Of a DNA stretch of 58,611 nt, positions 43,214-51,044 are shown piece by piece. The stretch lies in assembly GCA_011389515.1 (NCBI GenBank), contig JAABUA010000013.1, forward strand, positions 1 to 58,611, written 5' to 3'. The DNA is from Desulfobacteraceae bacterium. Its GTDB lineage: Bacteria; Desulfobacterota; Desulfobacteria; Desulfobacterales; Desulfosalsimonadaceae. Within the stretch, counting starts at the first letter, position 1. Each line of letters starts with the position of its first letter. The position numbers were made by a program, and so were the translations under genes. A model generated the notes under the pieces. The model searched no databases, was not told the origin of the DNA, and saw only the letters and a program-made list of their open reading frames with translations.

Positions 43214-44299
43214 TTATCCCTGGTTTTTTCTGTCCGCCAGCTGCCCGCAGGCGGCGGAGATATCCTCCCCCTTGCTCCAGCGGACCATCGCCGTGTAATG
43301 CTTTTCAATCAGGATGGTATGAAAGGTCAAGATAGCCGGTATGTCAGGGCGGCTGTAGGGGGACCCCTCGTGGGGATTGTAAGGGATGAGGTTGACTTTT
43401 CCCCGTATGGGCGCAAGCAGTTTTGCCAGCTTTCTGGCATGATCGGGCGAGTCGTTGACGTCTTTGATCAAAATGTATTCAAATGTTATCCGGTCGCGAT
43501 GTACGCGGGTGTATGCCTTGCAGGCATCAAGGAGCATTTCGATGGGATATGTCCTGTTGACGGGCATGAGCATGCTGCGGGTAACGTTGTCCGGCGCATT
43601 GAGCGAGACGGCCAGTCTTATACTTTTTCCCCCAAGAAGAGCGATTTTCGGGACTATGCCCGCGGTGGACAGCGTGATCCTTCGTGAAGCGAATTTCAGG
43701 CCGTTATCCGCATCGGTGATAATATCTATTGCCTGCATGACGTTTTCGTAATTGGCAAGGGGCTCGCCCATACCCATGAGCACGATGTTCGTCAGCGGCC
43801 TGTCTTCGGGGCACATGTTTCGGGCTGCCATGACCTGGCCGATGATTTCGCCGGGGGTAAGATTCCTGGCAAGCCCGTTTTTCGCCGTCATGCAGAAGGT
43901 GCACCCCATGGCGCAGCCTGCCTGGGTCGAGATGCAGAGGGTATAATGGTCTTTTTCGCCGATCAGAACGGTTTCGATGCGTCTGTCATCCCTCAGGGCA
44001 AATGAGAGTTTGCGTGTACCGTCTTCTGCCTTTCGTTCATCGGTCAGGGTAAGCGGACGAATCGTGAATCGGTGTGACAATTTGTCTCTCACAGCCTTCC
44101 CGATATTGGTCATTTCATCAAATGATGCGGCCTTTCTGAGGTAAATCCAACGCATTACCTGGTCTGCGCGAAAGGATCGCATGCCGTTTTCCTCAAACCA
44201 GGCTGATAGTTGATCACGGGTCAGTTCAGTGATATCCGTGCTTTCCGTTTGATGAGAAACCGATGGTATGTTATTTATATCCGGATAATGAAGCGTCAA
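43214..44299 (-). CDS. rlmN: 23S rRNA (adenine-2503-C2)/tRNA A37 methyltransferase RlmN
   Basis: 361 aa. Radical SAM motif CAMGCTFCMTAKNG plus N-terminal helical domain and the C-terminal second methylating Cys (ISAACGQL near 350), both needed for this methyl-transfer mechanism. Modifies A2503 in the peptidyl-transferase centre and A37 in some tRNAs, affecting decoding fidelity. Faces rightward neighbours; divergent from the ffh operon, whose promoter lies in the shared intergenic region. Confidence 0.95.
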   Translation of the reverse strand: MTLHYPDINNIPSVSHQTESTDITELTRDQLSAWFEENGMRSFRADQVMRWIYLRKAASFDEMTNIGKAVRDKLSHRFTIRPLTLTDERKAEDGTRKLSFALRDDRRIETVLIGEKDHYTLCISTQAGCAMGCTFCMTAKNGLARNLTPGEIIGQVMAARNMCPEDRPLTNIVLMGMGEPLANYENVMQAIDIITDADNGLKFASRRITLSTAGIVPKIALLGGKSIRLAVSLNAPDNVTRSMLMPVNRTYPIEMLLDACKAYTRVHRDRITFEYILIKDVNDSPDHARKLAKLLAPIRGKVNLIPYNPHEGSPYSRPDIPAILTFHTILIEKHYTAMVRWSKGEDISAACGQLADRKNQG

Positions 44300-44403
44300 T
44301 GGAAAATCCGCGTATGATATTGTTTTTTATGTCCTTGCAGCGTGTTTTTTCATTGCCGGAAAGGGCAAAGCATACTACAATAGGTAATATTAAATCATTA
44401 TAC

Positions 44404-44432
44404 TTGACATGACAATGCGGAAATATTAATCT
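44404..44432 (+). promoter_or_regulatory. Strong putative sigma70 promoter of the ffh-rpsP operon
   Basis: TTGACA at 44404-44409, 17-bp spacer, TAATCT at 44427-44432, in the rlmN/ffh divergent region, 57 bp before ffh. Confidence 0.6.
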
Positions 44433-44488
44433 TGCAAGATTCTTTTAACAGCCTGTTAATCCGGATGATATAAAGTAGCCATACCATT

Positions 44489-45823
44489 ATGTTCGAAAAT
44501 TTAAGTGACAAGCTCAACAGTGCGTTTAAAAAGCTCAAGGGGCACGGCAAGCTAAACGAGGCAAACATCGAGGAAGGCCTGCGGGAAGTCCGCATGGCGC
44601 TTCTGGAAGCCGATGCCCATTACAAGGTGGTTAAACAGCTCATTGCCGGCATAAAGGAAAGGGCGATCGGGCAGGAGGTTTTGTCCAGCCTTACACCTGC
44701 GCAGCAGGTGATCAAGATCGTGAACGAGGAGCTTACCGACCTCATGGGGTCCAGAAACGAAGACCTGGACCTGTCCGGTCAGGCACCGGCATCACTGATG
44801 CTGGTTGGACTTCAGGGCTCCGGTAAAACCACGACTGCCGGGAAGCTGGCCGTTTTTCTGCGCAAGGAGGGGCGCAAGCCCTATCTGGTACCGGTGGACG
44901 TATACCGGCCGGCAGCCATCGACCAGCTGAAAAAGCTTGGCGGGCAGCTTTCTGTTCCCGTTTTTGACTCCAGCACGGACATGAAGCCCGTCAATATCGC
45001 CAGGCTTGCCAAAAAGGCCGCCCTGAGCGAGGGCTGTGACACGCTGATCTATGACACGGCAGGCAGACTGCACGTGGATGAAGAGCTCATGGACGAGCTC
45101 GTAGAGATTAAAAAGACGGTCAACCCCTCGGATATCCTTCTGGTTGCCGATGCCATGACCGGTCAGGATGCGGTGAACATCGCCCGTTCCTTTGACGAAA
45201 AACTCGATATCGGCGGTGTGGTTTTAACCAAGATGGATGGTGATGCCAGGGGCGGAGCGGCCCTGTCCATCAAGGCGGTGACCGGAAAACCGATCAAATT
45301 TGTTGGCGTTGGCGAGAAATCCAGCGCCCTGGAAAAATTTCACCCCGACCGGATGGCATCCCGTATCCTTGATATGGGGGATATGCTGTCGTTCATCGAA
45401 AAAGCCCAGAGCGTCGTCGATGAAAAAGATGCAGCGGCGCTGGAGCAAAAACTCCGGAAAAACGAATTTACCCTTGAGGACTTTCGCGACCAGATGGCAT
45501 CGGTTCGCAAGATGGGTTCGATTACCGATCTGCTGAAAATGATACCCGGTATCGGTAAAAGCAAGCATTTGAACAATGTCAATATCGATGACAGAGAGCT
45601 TGTGCGGATCGAGGCGATCATTAATTCAATGACGCCGGCCGAACGCCGCCAGCACAACATCATCAACGGCAGCCGCAGAAAAAGAATCGCAAGCGGCAGC
45701 GGAACCAATGTCCAGGATGTCAACAAGCTTTTGAAGAATTACACCCAGGTTATGAAAATGGTAAAAAAAATCAACAAGGGCGGCAAAATGCGCGGAATGC
45801 CACGCGGCATGATGCCGTTCTAA
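44489..45823 (+). CDS. ffh: Signal recognition particle GTPase Ffh
   Basis: 444 aa. N domain 1-90, GTPase G1 GLQGSGKTTTAGKLA (residues 107-121), DTAGRL, TKMDGDARGGAA and a methionine-rich M domain at the C-terminus with GGKMRGMPRGMMPF. Binds signal sequences of nascent membrane proteins together with 4.5S RNA. First gene of a ribosome-associated operon, followed by rpsP after 18 bp, a common order. Confidence 0.97.
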   Translation: MFENLSDKLNSAFKKLKGHGKLNEANIEEGLREVRMALLEADAHYKVVKQLIAGIKERAIGQEVLSSLTPAQQVIKIVNEELTDLMGSRNEDLDLSGQAPASLMLVGLQGSGKTTTAGKLAVFLRKEGRKPYLVPVDVYRPAAIDQLKKLGGQLSVPVFDSSTDMKPVNIARLAKKAALSEGCDTLIYDTAGRLHVDEELMDELVEIKKTVNPSDILLVADAMTGQDAVNIARSFDEKLDIGGVVLTKMDGDARGGAALSIKAVTGKPIKFVGVGEKSSALEKFHPDRMASRILDMGDMLSFIEKAQSVVDEKDAAALEQKLRKNEFTLEDFRDQMASVRKMGSITDLLKMIPGIGKSKHLNNVNIDDRELVRIEAIINSMTPAERRQHNIINGSRRKRIASGSGTNVQDVNKLLKNYTQVMKMVKKINKGGKMRGMPRGMMPF

Positions 45824-45841
45824 CCAAGGAGAGATCAGTAA

Positions 45842-46105
45842 ATGGCAGTAAAAATAAGACTGGCAAGACATGGTGCAAAGAAAAAGCCTTTTTACCGAAT
45901 TGTTGTGGCAGACAGCCGGTATCCCAGGGAAGGCCGTTTTCTTGAAAACGTAGGAACCTATAACCCGATGGTGGATCCGGCGCAGGTCACCCTGAAAACA
46001 GACCGTATCACCTATTGGATGGAAAAAGGAGCCATTCCTACCGATACGGTGAACAGCCTCCTGAAAAAAGAGGGTTTCGGGAAATCTGCGGCACCTTCCG
46101 CATAG
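45842..46105 (+). CDS. rpsP: 30S ribosomal protein S16
   Basis: 87 aa, typical length. Starts [26 protein letters not shown], ends with a short unstructured tail. Binds 16S rRNA in the small subunit. Ribosome site AAGGAGAG ahead of ATG. Confidence 0.98.
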   Translation: MAVKIRLARHGAKKKPFYRIVVADSRYPREGRFLENVGTYNPMVDPAQVTLKTDRITYWMEKGAIPTDTVNSLLKKEGFGKSAAPSA

Positions 46106-46190
46106 CAGCATGTGAAACGATATGCGTTTGTTTTTTTGACCCCGGACTTGTTCCGAAATTTCCCAGCAGCCATTTAAAGGAGATGTATCT

Positions 46191-46424
46191 ATGAAAGAGC
46201 TGATTACTTACATTGCAAAGGCGCTCGTGGACAATCCAGAAGAAGTTGCGGTTACGGAGGTTGAAGGAGATCAGACGTCCGTACTCGAACTCAAGGTTGC
46301 AAAGGAAGACCTGGGGAAAGTCATCGGAAAACAGGGACGCACCGCCAGGGCAATGCGCACGATATTGAATGCCGCATCCGCCAAGGTCAAAAAACGCACA
46401 GTATTAGAAATTGTAGAAGATTAG
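46191..46424 (+). CDS. khpA: KH-domain RNA-binding protein KhpA
   Basis: 77 aa, one KH domain with the GxxG loop GKQG in [14 protein letters not shown]. Small RNA chaperone acting with KhpB/Jag in several bacteria. Lies between rpsP and rimM, its usual place. Good ribosome site AAAGGAG. Confidence 0.93.
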   Translation: MKELITYIAKALVDNPEEVAVTEVEGDQTSVLELKVAKEDLGKVIGKQGRTARAMRTILNAASAKVKKRTVLEIVED

Positions 46425-46433
46425 ACCTGCAAA

Positions 46434-46943
46434 ATGGATCCCGGCCGGGTTCTTCAGATCGGAAAAATTGTAGGTGTTTTCGGTGTCACAGGCGAGCTTA
46501 AGGTGTTTAAGATGGCCGAGGACATGGCGTATTTTGAACCGGGATATCGCGTCATGCTTCTGGAGGAGAATGGTTGGTACACCACGTATACCGTGAGTAC
46601 CGTCAAGCCCCACAAAAAAATTCTCCGAATCCGTTTCCGGGAAATCATGGATCGAAACGCCGCTGAAAAACTGGTGGGGGCGGGCCTGTTCATCTCCCGG
46701 TCGGCCCTTCCGGAAACCGATTCCGATACCTGGTACTGGTGCGATCTGATCGGACTGGACGTGTACGGAACGGGGCAGCAATATATCGGCCGCGTGACCT
46801 CCATGATAGAAACCGGCAGCAACGATGTTTTTGTGGTCACCGGTGATGATGCTGAGACGCTTATCCCGGCGATCGCTTCGGTGGTTGTGGATATCGATAT
46901 GGAAAGCGGCCGTATCCTGGTTGATTTGCCGGAAGGCCTGTAA
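46434..46943 (+). CDS. rimM: 16S rRNA processing protein RimM
   Basis: 169 aa. N-terminal beta barrel starting GKIVGVFGVTGELKV and C-terminal PRC-barrel (WYWCDLIGLDVYG, VDIDMESGRILVDLPEGL). Needed for 30S head maturation, binding S19. Only 9 bp after khpA. Confidence 0.95.
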   Translation: MDPGRVLQIGKIVGVFGVTGELKVFKMAEDMAYFEPGYRVMLLEENGWYTTYTVSTVKPHKKILRIRFREIMDRNAAEKLVGAGLFISRSALPETDSDTWYWCDLIGLDVYGTGQQYIGRVTSMIETGSNDVFVVTGDDAETLIPAIASVVVDIDMESGRILVDLPEGL

Positions 46944-46970
46944 GGGGTCTTCAAGAGGATAAAGGGAAAG

Positions 46971-47738
46971 ATGGACTTCAGGGTTGTAACGATCTTTCCC
47001 GGTATGTTTGATGCTTTTGCTTCCCATGGCATTATCCGGCGGGCCATTGAAAGCGGCCGTATCACCATTGATGCGATCAACATCCGGGATTTTGCGGAAG
47101 GGAGACACCGTGTTACGGATGACCGCCCCTATGGCGGTGGATCGGGAATGGTGATGAAACCGGAACCCCTGGTCAGGGCTATCCGCAGCGCCAGGGACCT
47201 CTGCCCGGCGTCGAAAACCATTCTTCTGTCACCCCAGGGGAGACGCTTTGACCAGCAGGAAGCGCGTGATCTTGCAAACGGCAGGGGGGTTATTTTCGTC
47301 TGCGGCCGTTATGAAGGGGTTGACGAGAGGGTTTATGAAAATTATATCGACGATGAGCTTTCCATTGGCGATTATGTTCTAACCGGCGGGGAACTGGCCG
47401 CCATGGTCGTTATGGATGCCGTCATCCGATTCATTCCGGGCGTGCTTGGCAATGAGGATTCCCCGGAATCGGATTCGTTTTCAGACGGTTTGCTGGAATA
47501 TGCACATTACACGCGACCGCAGTTGTTTGAAGGGGAGTCCGTGCCGGAAGTGCTTCTTTCCGGGCATCACGGAGATGTAAAACGCTGGCGGCTCGAATCC
47601 TCCCTTGTCCGGACCTTTCTAAAGCGCCCGGATCTTATGGAAAAAAGGGAGTTTACCCCAGAAGAAAAACGTATTTTGCAGCAATGGTCCCGGCGTATTG
47701 AATCCATCATCCGGCCTGAAGCCGGTGAAAATGAATGA
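46971..47738 (+). CDS. trmD: tRNA (guanine-37-N1)-methyltransferase TrmD
   Basis: 255 aa, SPOUT family. Start MDFRVVTIFPGMF; knot region YGGGSGMVMKPEPLV, LLSPQGRRFDQ and CGRYEGVDERV; GEPAL-like DYVLTGGELAAMV. Methylates G37 next to the anticodon to hold the reading frame. Confidence 0.97.
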   Translation: MDFRVVTIFPGMFDAFASHGIIRRAIESGRITIDAINIRDFAEGRHRVTDDRPYGGGSGMVMKPEPLVRAIRSARDLCPASKTILLSPQGRRFDQQEARDLANGRGVIFVCGRYEGVDERVYENYIDDELSIGDYVLTGGELAAMVVMDAVIRFIPGVLGNEDSPESDSFSDGLLEYAHYTRPQLFEGESVPEVLLSGHHGDVKRWRLESSLVRTFLKRPDLMEKREFTPEEKRILQQWSRRIESIIRPEAGENE

Positions 47739-47805
47739 TTGACGAACGATGCAAACAACGGTAATAAAGCGCAGCGTCGGAAAAGCAGGATAGGTCGATA
47801 TATCC

Positions 47806-48381
47806 GTGGGAATACTTAGCCTCGCCCTTGTTCATTACCCTGTAAAGGGCAGAAAAGGCGAAACCATCGCATCGGCGATCACCAATCTGGATCTACACGA
47901 TATCGCGCGGGCTGCAAAAACATACGGTATTGAACGGTTCTACGTTGTAACGCCGCTGGAAGACCAGAAAGTGCTGGCCGGCAAAATCGTGTCACACTGG
48001 CAAAAGGGTGTGGGGGCGGCGTATAATCCGGACCGGGGGCAGGCCTTAGACCTGGTAAGGGTGATGTCCGGTATCAGGGATGTAGTTTTAGATATGGAAA
48101 CGCAATTCGGGTCGCCGGTGAAAATTGTTGCCACCAGTGCGGTAAAACACCGGCGAAGCATCAGCTTCCCCCGGTTTAAAGCGATGCTGGAGGCACCTGG
48201 GAATAAAGGTTATTCGTACCTGCTTGCACTGGGAACGGCCTGGGGTCTCGCAGATTCGGTCATGGAAAACGCGGATTACATACTTGCACCCATTTACGGA
48301 ATATCCGGATATAACCATCTGTCCGTCCGGTCGGCCGCATCCATCATGCTTGACAGGATTCTGGGAGACAGGGCCGCTTGA
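47806..48381 (+). CDS. SPOUT-type RNA methyltransferase of unknown target
   Basis: 191 aa. GTG start after AGGATAGG. It belongs to a small SPOUT-like family (TM1570/DUF-type) often next to trmD; the knot signature LGTAWGLAD and IYGISGYNHLSVRSAASIMLDRILG are readable. Close linkage with trmD, rplS suggests an rRNA or tRNA methylation role, which is inferred. Confidence 0.75.
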   Translation: MGILSLALVHYPVKGRKGETIASAITNLDLHDIARAAKTYGIERFYVVTPLEDQKVLAGKIVSHWQKGVGAAYNPDRGQALDLVRVMSGIRDVVLDMETQFGSPVKIVATSAVKHRRSISFPRFKAMLEAPGNKGYSYLLALGTAWGLADSVMENADYILAPIYGISGYNHLSVRSAASIMLDRILGDRAA

Positions 48382-48434
48382 ATGTGCAAACAGCCATTTT
48401 AAAACTGTGATGCACTCGTAATAATTCGCGATTA

Positions 48435-48581
48435 GACGGCTTTGAAAAAAGTTCAAGATCAAGGCTTGCGTGATCCCGAAGAATGCAGCGTACTTAGCGT
48501 ACGTGTATGTCTACAAGGCGTAAGCCGCAAATTCTGAGGGATCACGCGTAACGCAGATATTGGACTTTTTGCGAAGTCGTC
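48435..48581. repeat. Foldback repeat, family 2, copy 2
   Basis: Starts GACGGCTTTGAAAAAAGT and ends ACTTTTTGCGAAGTCGTC; inside, CTTGCGTGATCCC pairs with GGGATCACGCGTAA-type sequence. Central GTACGTGTATGTCT recalls copy 1. Sits between the SPOUT methyltransferase and rplS in an otherwise compact operon, so it may act on processing or partial termination there. Confidence 0.7.
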
Positions 48582-48663
48582 AAAACTACGGTGACGATAA
48601 TAAATACGGATCCGGTTATGTTTCCGACATGACAGGAGCCGATAAAACAGTTGAGAGGTTATC

Positions 48664-49008
48664 ATGAACGTTATTGAGCAGATTGAAAAAGAGCATCTTC
48701 GTCTGGACCTGGAAGACTTTTCACCCGGCGACCGCGTAAAGGTCCACGTCCGGATCCGCGAGGGTGAAAAAGAGAGGGTGCAGGTGTTCCAAGGGACGAT
48801 CATCAGAAAGAAAAACGGTACAACCGATGCATCTTTCACCGTGCGGAAAGTTTCCTATGGAATCGGCGTGGAGAGGATCTTCCCCACCAATTCCCCTGCC
48901 ATTGACAAGATTGAAGTCGTTGAAAAAGGAAGTGTCCGGCGCTCCAAAATATACTACCTCAGGGGTCTCAAGGAAAAGGCCGCACGGATGAAGCTGCGCA
49001 AGAAATAA
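48664..49008 (+). CDS. rplS: 50S ribosomal protein L19
   Basis: 114 aa, standard size. [12 protein letters not shown] start, then [16 protein letters not shown] and [17 protein letters not shown]; basic C-terminus KLRKK. Bridges 30S and 50S in the ribosome. Ribosome site GAGAGG. Confidence 0.98.
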   Translation: MNVIEQIEKEHLRLDLEDFSPGDRVKVHVRIREGEKERVQVFQGTIIRKKNGTTDASFTVRKVSYGIGVERIFPTNSPAIDKIEVVEKGSVRRSKIYYLRGLKEKAARMKLRKK

Positions 49009-49049
49009 GGCCTGGCAATACGCCCGAAAGCAAGGACGGCTCCGTTCCT

Positions 49050-49742
49050 ATGGATGGTAAGGATTATGGCGACCGGATGAGGCAATCCCTTTGGCTGCAT
49101 GAAAAAAAGGCCCTTGATGAAGGCTTTGTAAGAGTGGCAGGGGTCGATGAAGCCGGGCGGGGTCCCCTGGCGGGTCCCGTGGTTTCCGCAGCGATTATCC
49201 TTCCGGTGAATTTTTCCGTGTCCGGCGTGACTGATTCCAAACGCCTTACGCCCCGAAAAAGAAGCATGCTGTATGATGAAATATACGATGCTGCACTGAG
49301 CATCGGTATCGGTATTGTTGATCCGGTCGAAATCGACCGGATCAACATTTTGCAGGCGTCCCTGACCGCAATGGCAATCGCCGTCGAAAATCTTGATCCT
49401 TTTCCGGACTGCCTTTTTGTTGACGGGAATCGTTCCATTCCCCCTTGCATGTTCATGAAAAAACCGCTGCTGTTGAAACAAAAAGCGATCGTGGGCGGAG
49501 ATTTAAAATCAATTTCCGTTGGCGCCGCATCCATCGTGGCCAAGGTGACGCGGGACAGGATGATGGAGGGATATCACCTCGATTACCCGGAGTTTGATTT
49601 TCCCGGGCACAAAGGATATGGCACGAAAGCACATCTGGCAGCCATAGCGATCTTCGGCTGCTGCCCCATTCATCGCCGCAGTTTCAGGGGAGCGGGGAAA
49701 GAGGTCTTCCAGCAGGGGGAGCTCTTCGCCGCAAACCAGTAA
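49050..49742 (+). CDS. rnhB: Ribonuclease HII
   Basis: 230 aa. Catalytic region AGVDEAGRGPLAGPV gives the first Asp-Glu pair, then VTDSKRL, FVDGN and the later Asp in VTRDRMM. Cleaves RNA in RNA-DNA hybrids. Start by frame; a later ATG at 49078 behind AAGGA is possible. Confidence 0.94.
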   Translation: MDGKDYGDRMRQSLWLHEKKALDEGFVRVAGVDEAGRGPLAGPVVSAAIILPVNFSVSGVTDSKRLTPRKRSMLYDEIYDAALSIGIGIVDPVEIDRINILQASLTAMAIAVENLDPFPDCLFVDGNRSIPPCMFMKKPLLLKQKAIVGGDLKSISVGAASIVAKVTRDRMMEGYHLDYPEFDFPGHKGYGTKAHLAAIAIFGCCPIHRRSFRGAGKEVFQQGELFAANQ

Positions 49743-49765
49743 CCGCATCATTACGGGCCCCATTC

Positions 49766-50143
49766 ATGCCGCATGAAAGACAGAGATTCGGCAGACTCGG
49801 CGAGCATCTTGCTGCGAGGCACCTTGCGGATAAGGGGTACCGCATTGTCGAGAGCAATTACAAGAACCGGTTCGGCGAAATTGATATTATCGCCATGGAC
49901 GGTGAAACGATTGTTTTTGTCGAGGTGAAATCCCGCCGGTCCGACAGGTTCGGGAGTGCCAGGGCCTCCGTAAGCAGGGCCAAACAGCGAAAGATCTCCA
50001 TGGTCGCTCTGGCCTATTTAAAAGAAAAAGGGGGCACCGGAAAAAAGGCGCGTTTTGATGTGGTTGCCGTAGATTCTCATGCTGCCGGCCCGGAGGACAG
50101 CGTCGAAGTAATCAAAAATGCATTTGCCCTCGCTTATGGATGA
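49766..50143 (+). CDS. yraN: YraN/UPF0102 family endonuclease-like protein
   Basis: 125 aa. RFGRLGEHLAARHL start and the restriction-endonuclease-like core FGEIDIIAMDG-x-FVEVKSRR. Predicted DNA-associated protein; role unclear. Starts 23 bp after rnhB and its stop overlaps rsmI by 8 bp (ATGGATGA). Confidence 0.9.
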   Translation: MPHERQRFGRLGEHLAARHLADKGYRIVESNYKNRFGEIDIIAMDGETIVFVEVKSRRSDRFGSARASVSRAKQRKISMVALAYLKEKGGTGKKARFDVVAVDSHAAGPEDSVEVIKNAFALAYG

Positions 50144-51044
50144 TCCAAAAAATCGCGCTGAAAAAAGCGTTCTCTATGTTGTCGCAACCCCCATCGGCAA
50201 TCTCAGCGATATGACCTTCCGGGCGGTGGATATCCTGAAAAGCGTCGATGTCATCGCCGCGGAAGATACCCGCCATACAGCCCGCCTGCTGTCGTTTTTC
50301 AATATTCGCGCAAAGCTCGTCTCCTGCCACGAGCACAATGAAAACCAGCGCGCAGAACAACTCATTGAAAGACTGGCCTCCGGTCAAAGCGTGGCCCTGG
50401 TTTCCAATGCTGGAACGCCATCGATCTCTGATCCGGGATACCGTGTCATCAAGGAAGCTGTCGCCGCCGGAATCAAAGTAGTTCCCTTGCCAGGGGCTTC
50501 CGCCGTCGTGACCGCCATTTCCGCTTCTGCCATGCCAACCGACATGTTTTGCTTTGTCGGATTCCTTCCAAAGAAAAAGGGAAGCCAGTCTTCCCTGTTG
50601 GGTTCGTTGTCCGAAAGAAGAGAAACCCTTGTTTTTTATGAATCGCCAAAGCGCCTTCTTTCCCTGCTTTCTGCCATAAAGAACCACATGGGGGACCGCT
50701 ACGCCGTTATTGCAAGGGAATTGACCAAGATTCACGAAGAATTCATCAGGGGGCGTATATCCGAACTTATTGGGCAGATAGATGATCGGGCCGTTCTCAA
50801 GGGAGAGGTGACCCTGCTTGTTGCCGGACGGCCGGAGGAGCCCGGAGAAGATACGGAAACGCTGGAAACGGAGATCAGAAAATTGATTCAAAAAGACAAT
50901 CTGTCTACCGCCATGCTTGCGGCAAGGCTGGCCAAACGTTATAATCTGTCAAAAAGCCATATTTACCAGGAAGTCATAAAAGTCAAGTCCCGGATGAAAA
51001 ACAACGGGGACAGCGATGAAAAAGGAGATTTTGCAGATGGATAA
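50136..51044 (+). CDS. rsmI: 16S rRNA (cytidine-1402-2'-O)-methyltransferase RsmI
   Basis: 302 aa, tetrapyrrole-methylase fold: VATPIGNLSDMTFRA, AAEDTRHTARLL, SNAGTPSISDPGYR and PLPGASAVVTAISAS. Methylates C1402 in the decoding centre. The ATG at 50136 was preferred over 50118 because ATGGATGA gives an 8-bp overlap, the same coupling used at 13721, 39278 and 51037. Confidence 0.92.
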   Translation: MDDPKNRAEKSVLYVVATPIGNLSDMTFRAVDILKSVDVIAAEDTRHTARLLSFFNIRAKLVSCHEHNENQRAEQLIERLASGQSVALVSNAGTPSISDPGYRVIKEAVAAGIKVVPLPGASAVVTAISASAMPTDMFCFVGFLPKKKGSQSSLLGSLSERRETLVFYESPKRLLSLLSAIKNHMGDRYAVIARELTKIHEEFIRGRISELIGQIDDRAVLKGEVTLLVAGRPEEPGEDTETLETEIRKLIQKDNLSTAMLAARLAKRYNLSKSHIYQEVIKVKSRMKNNGDSDEKGDFADG

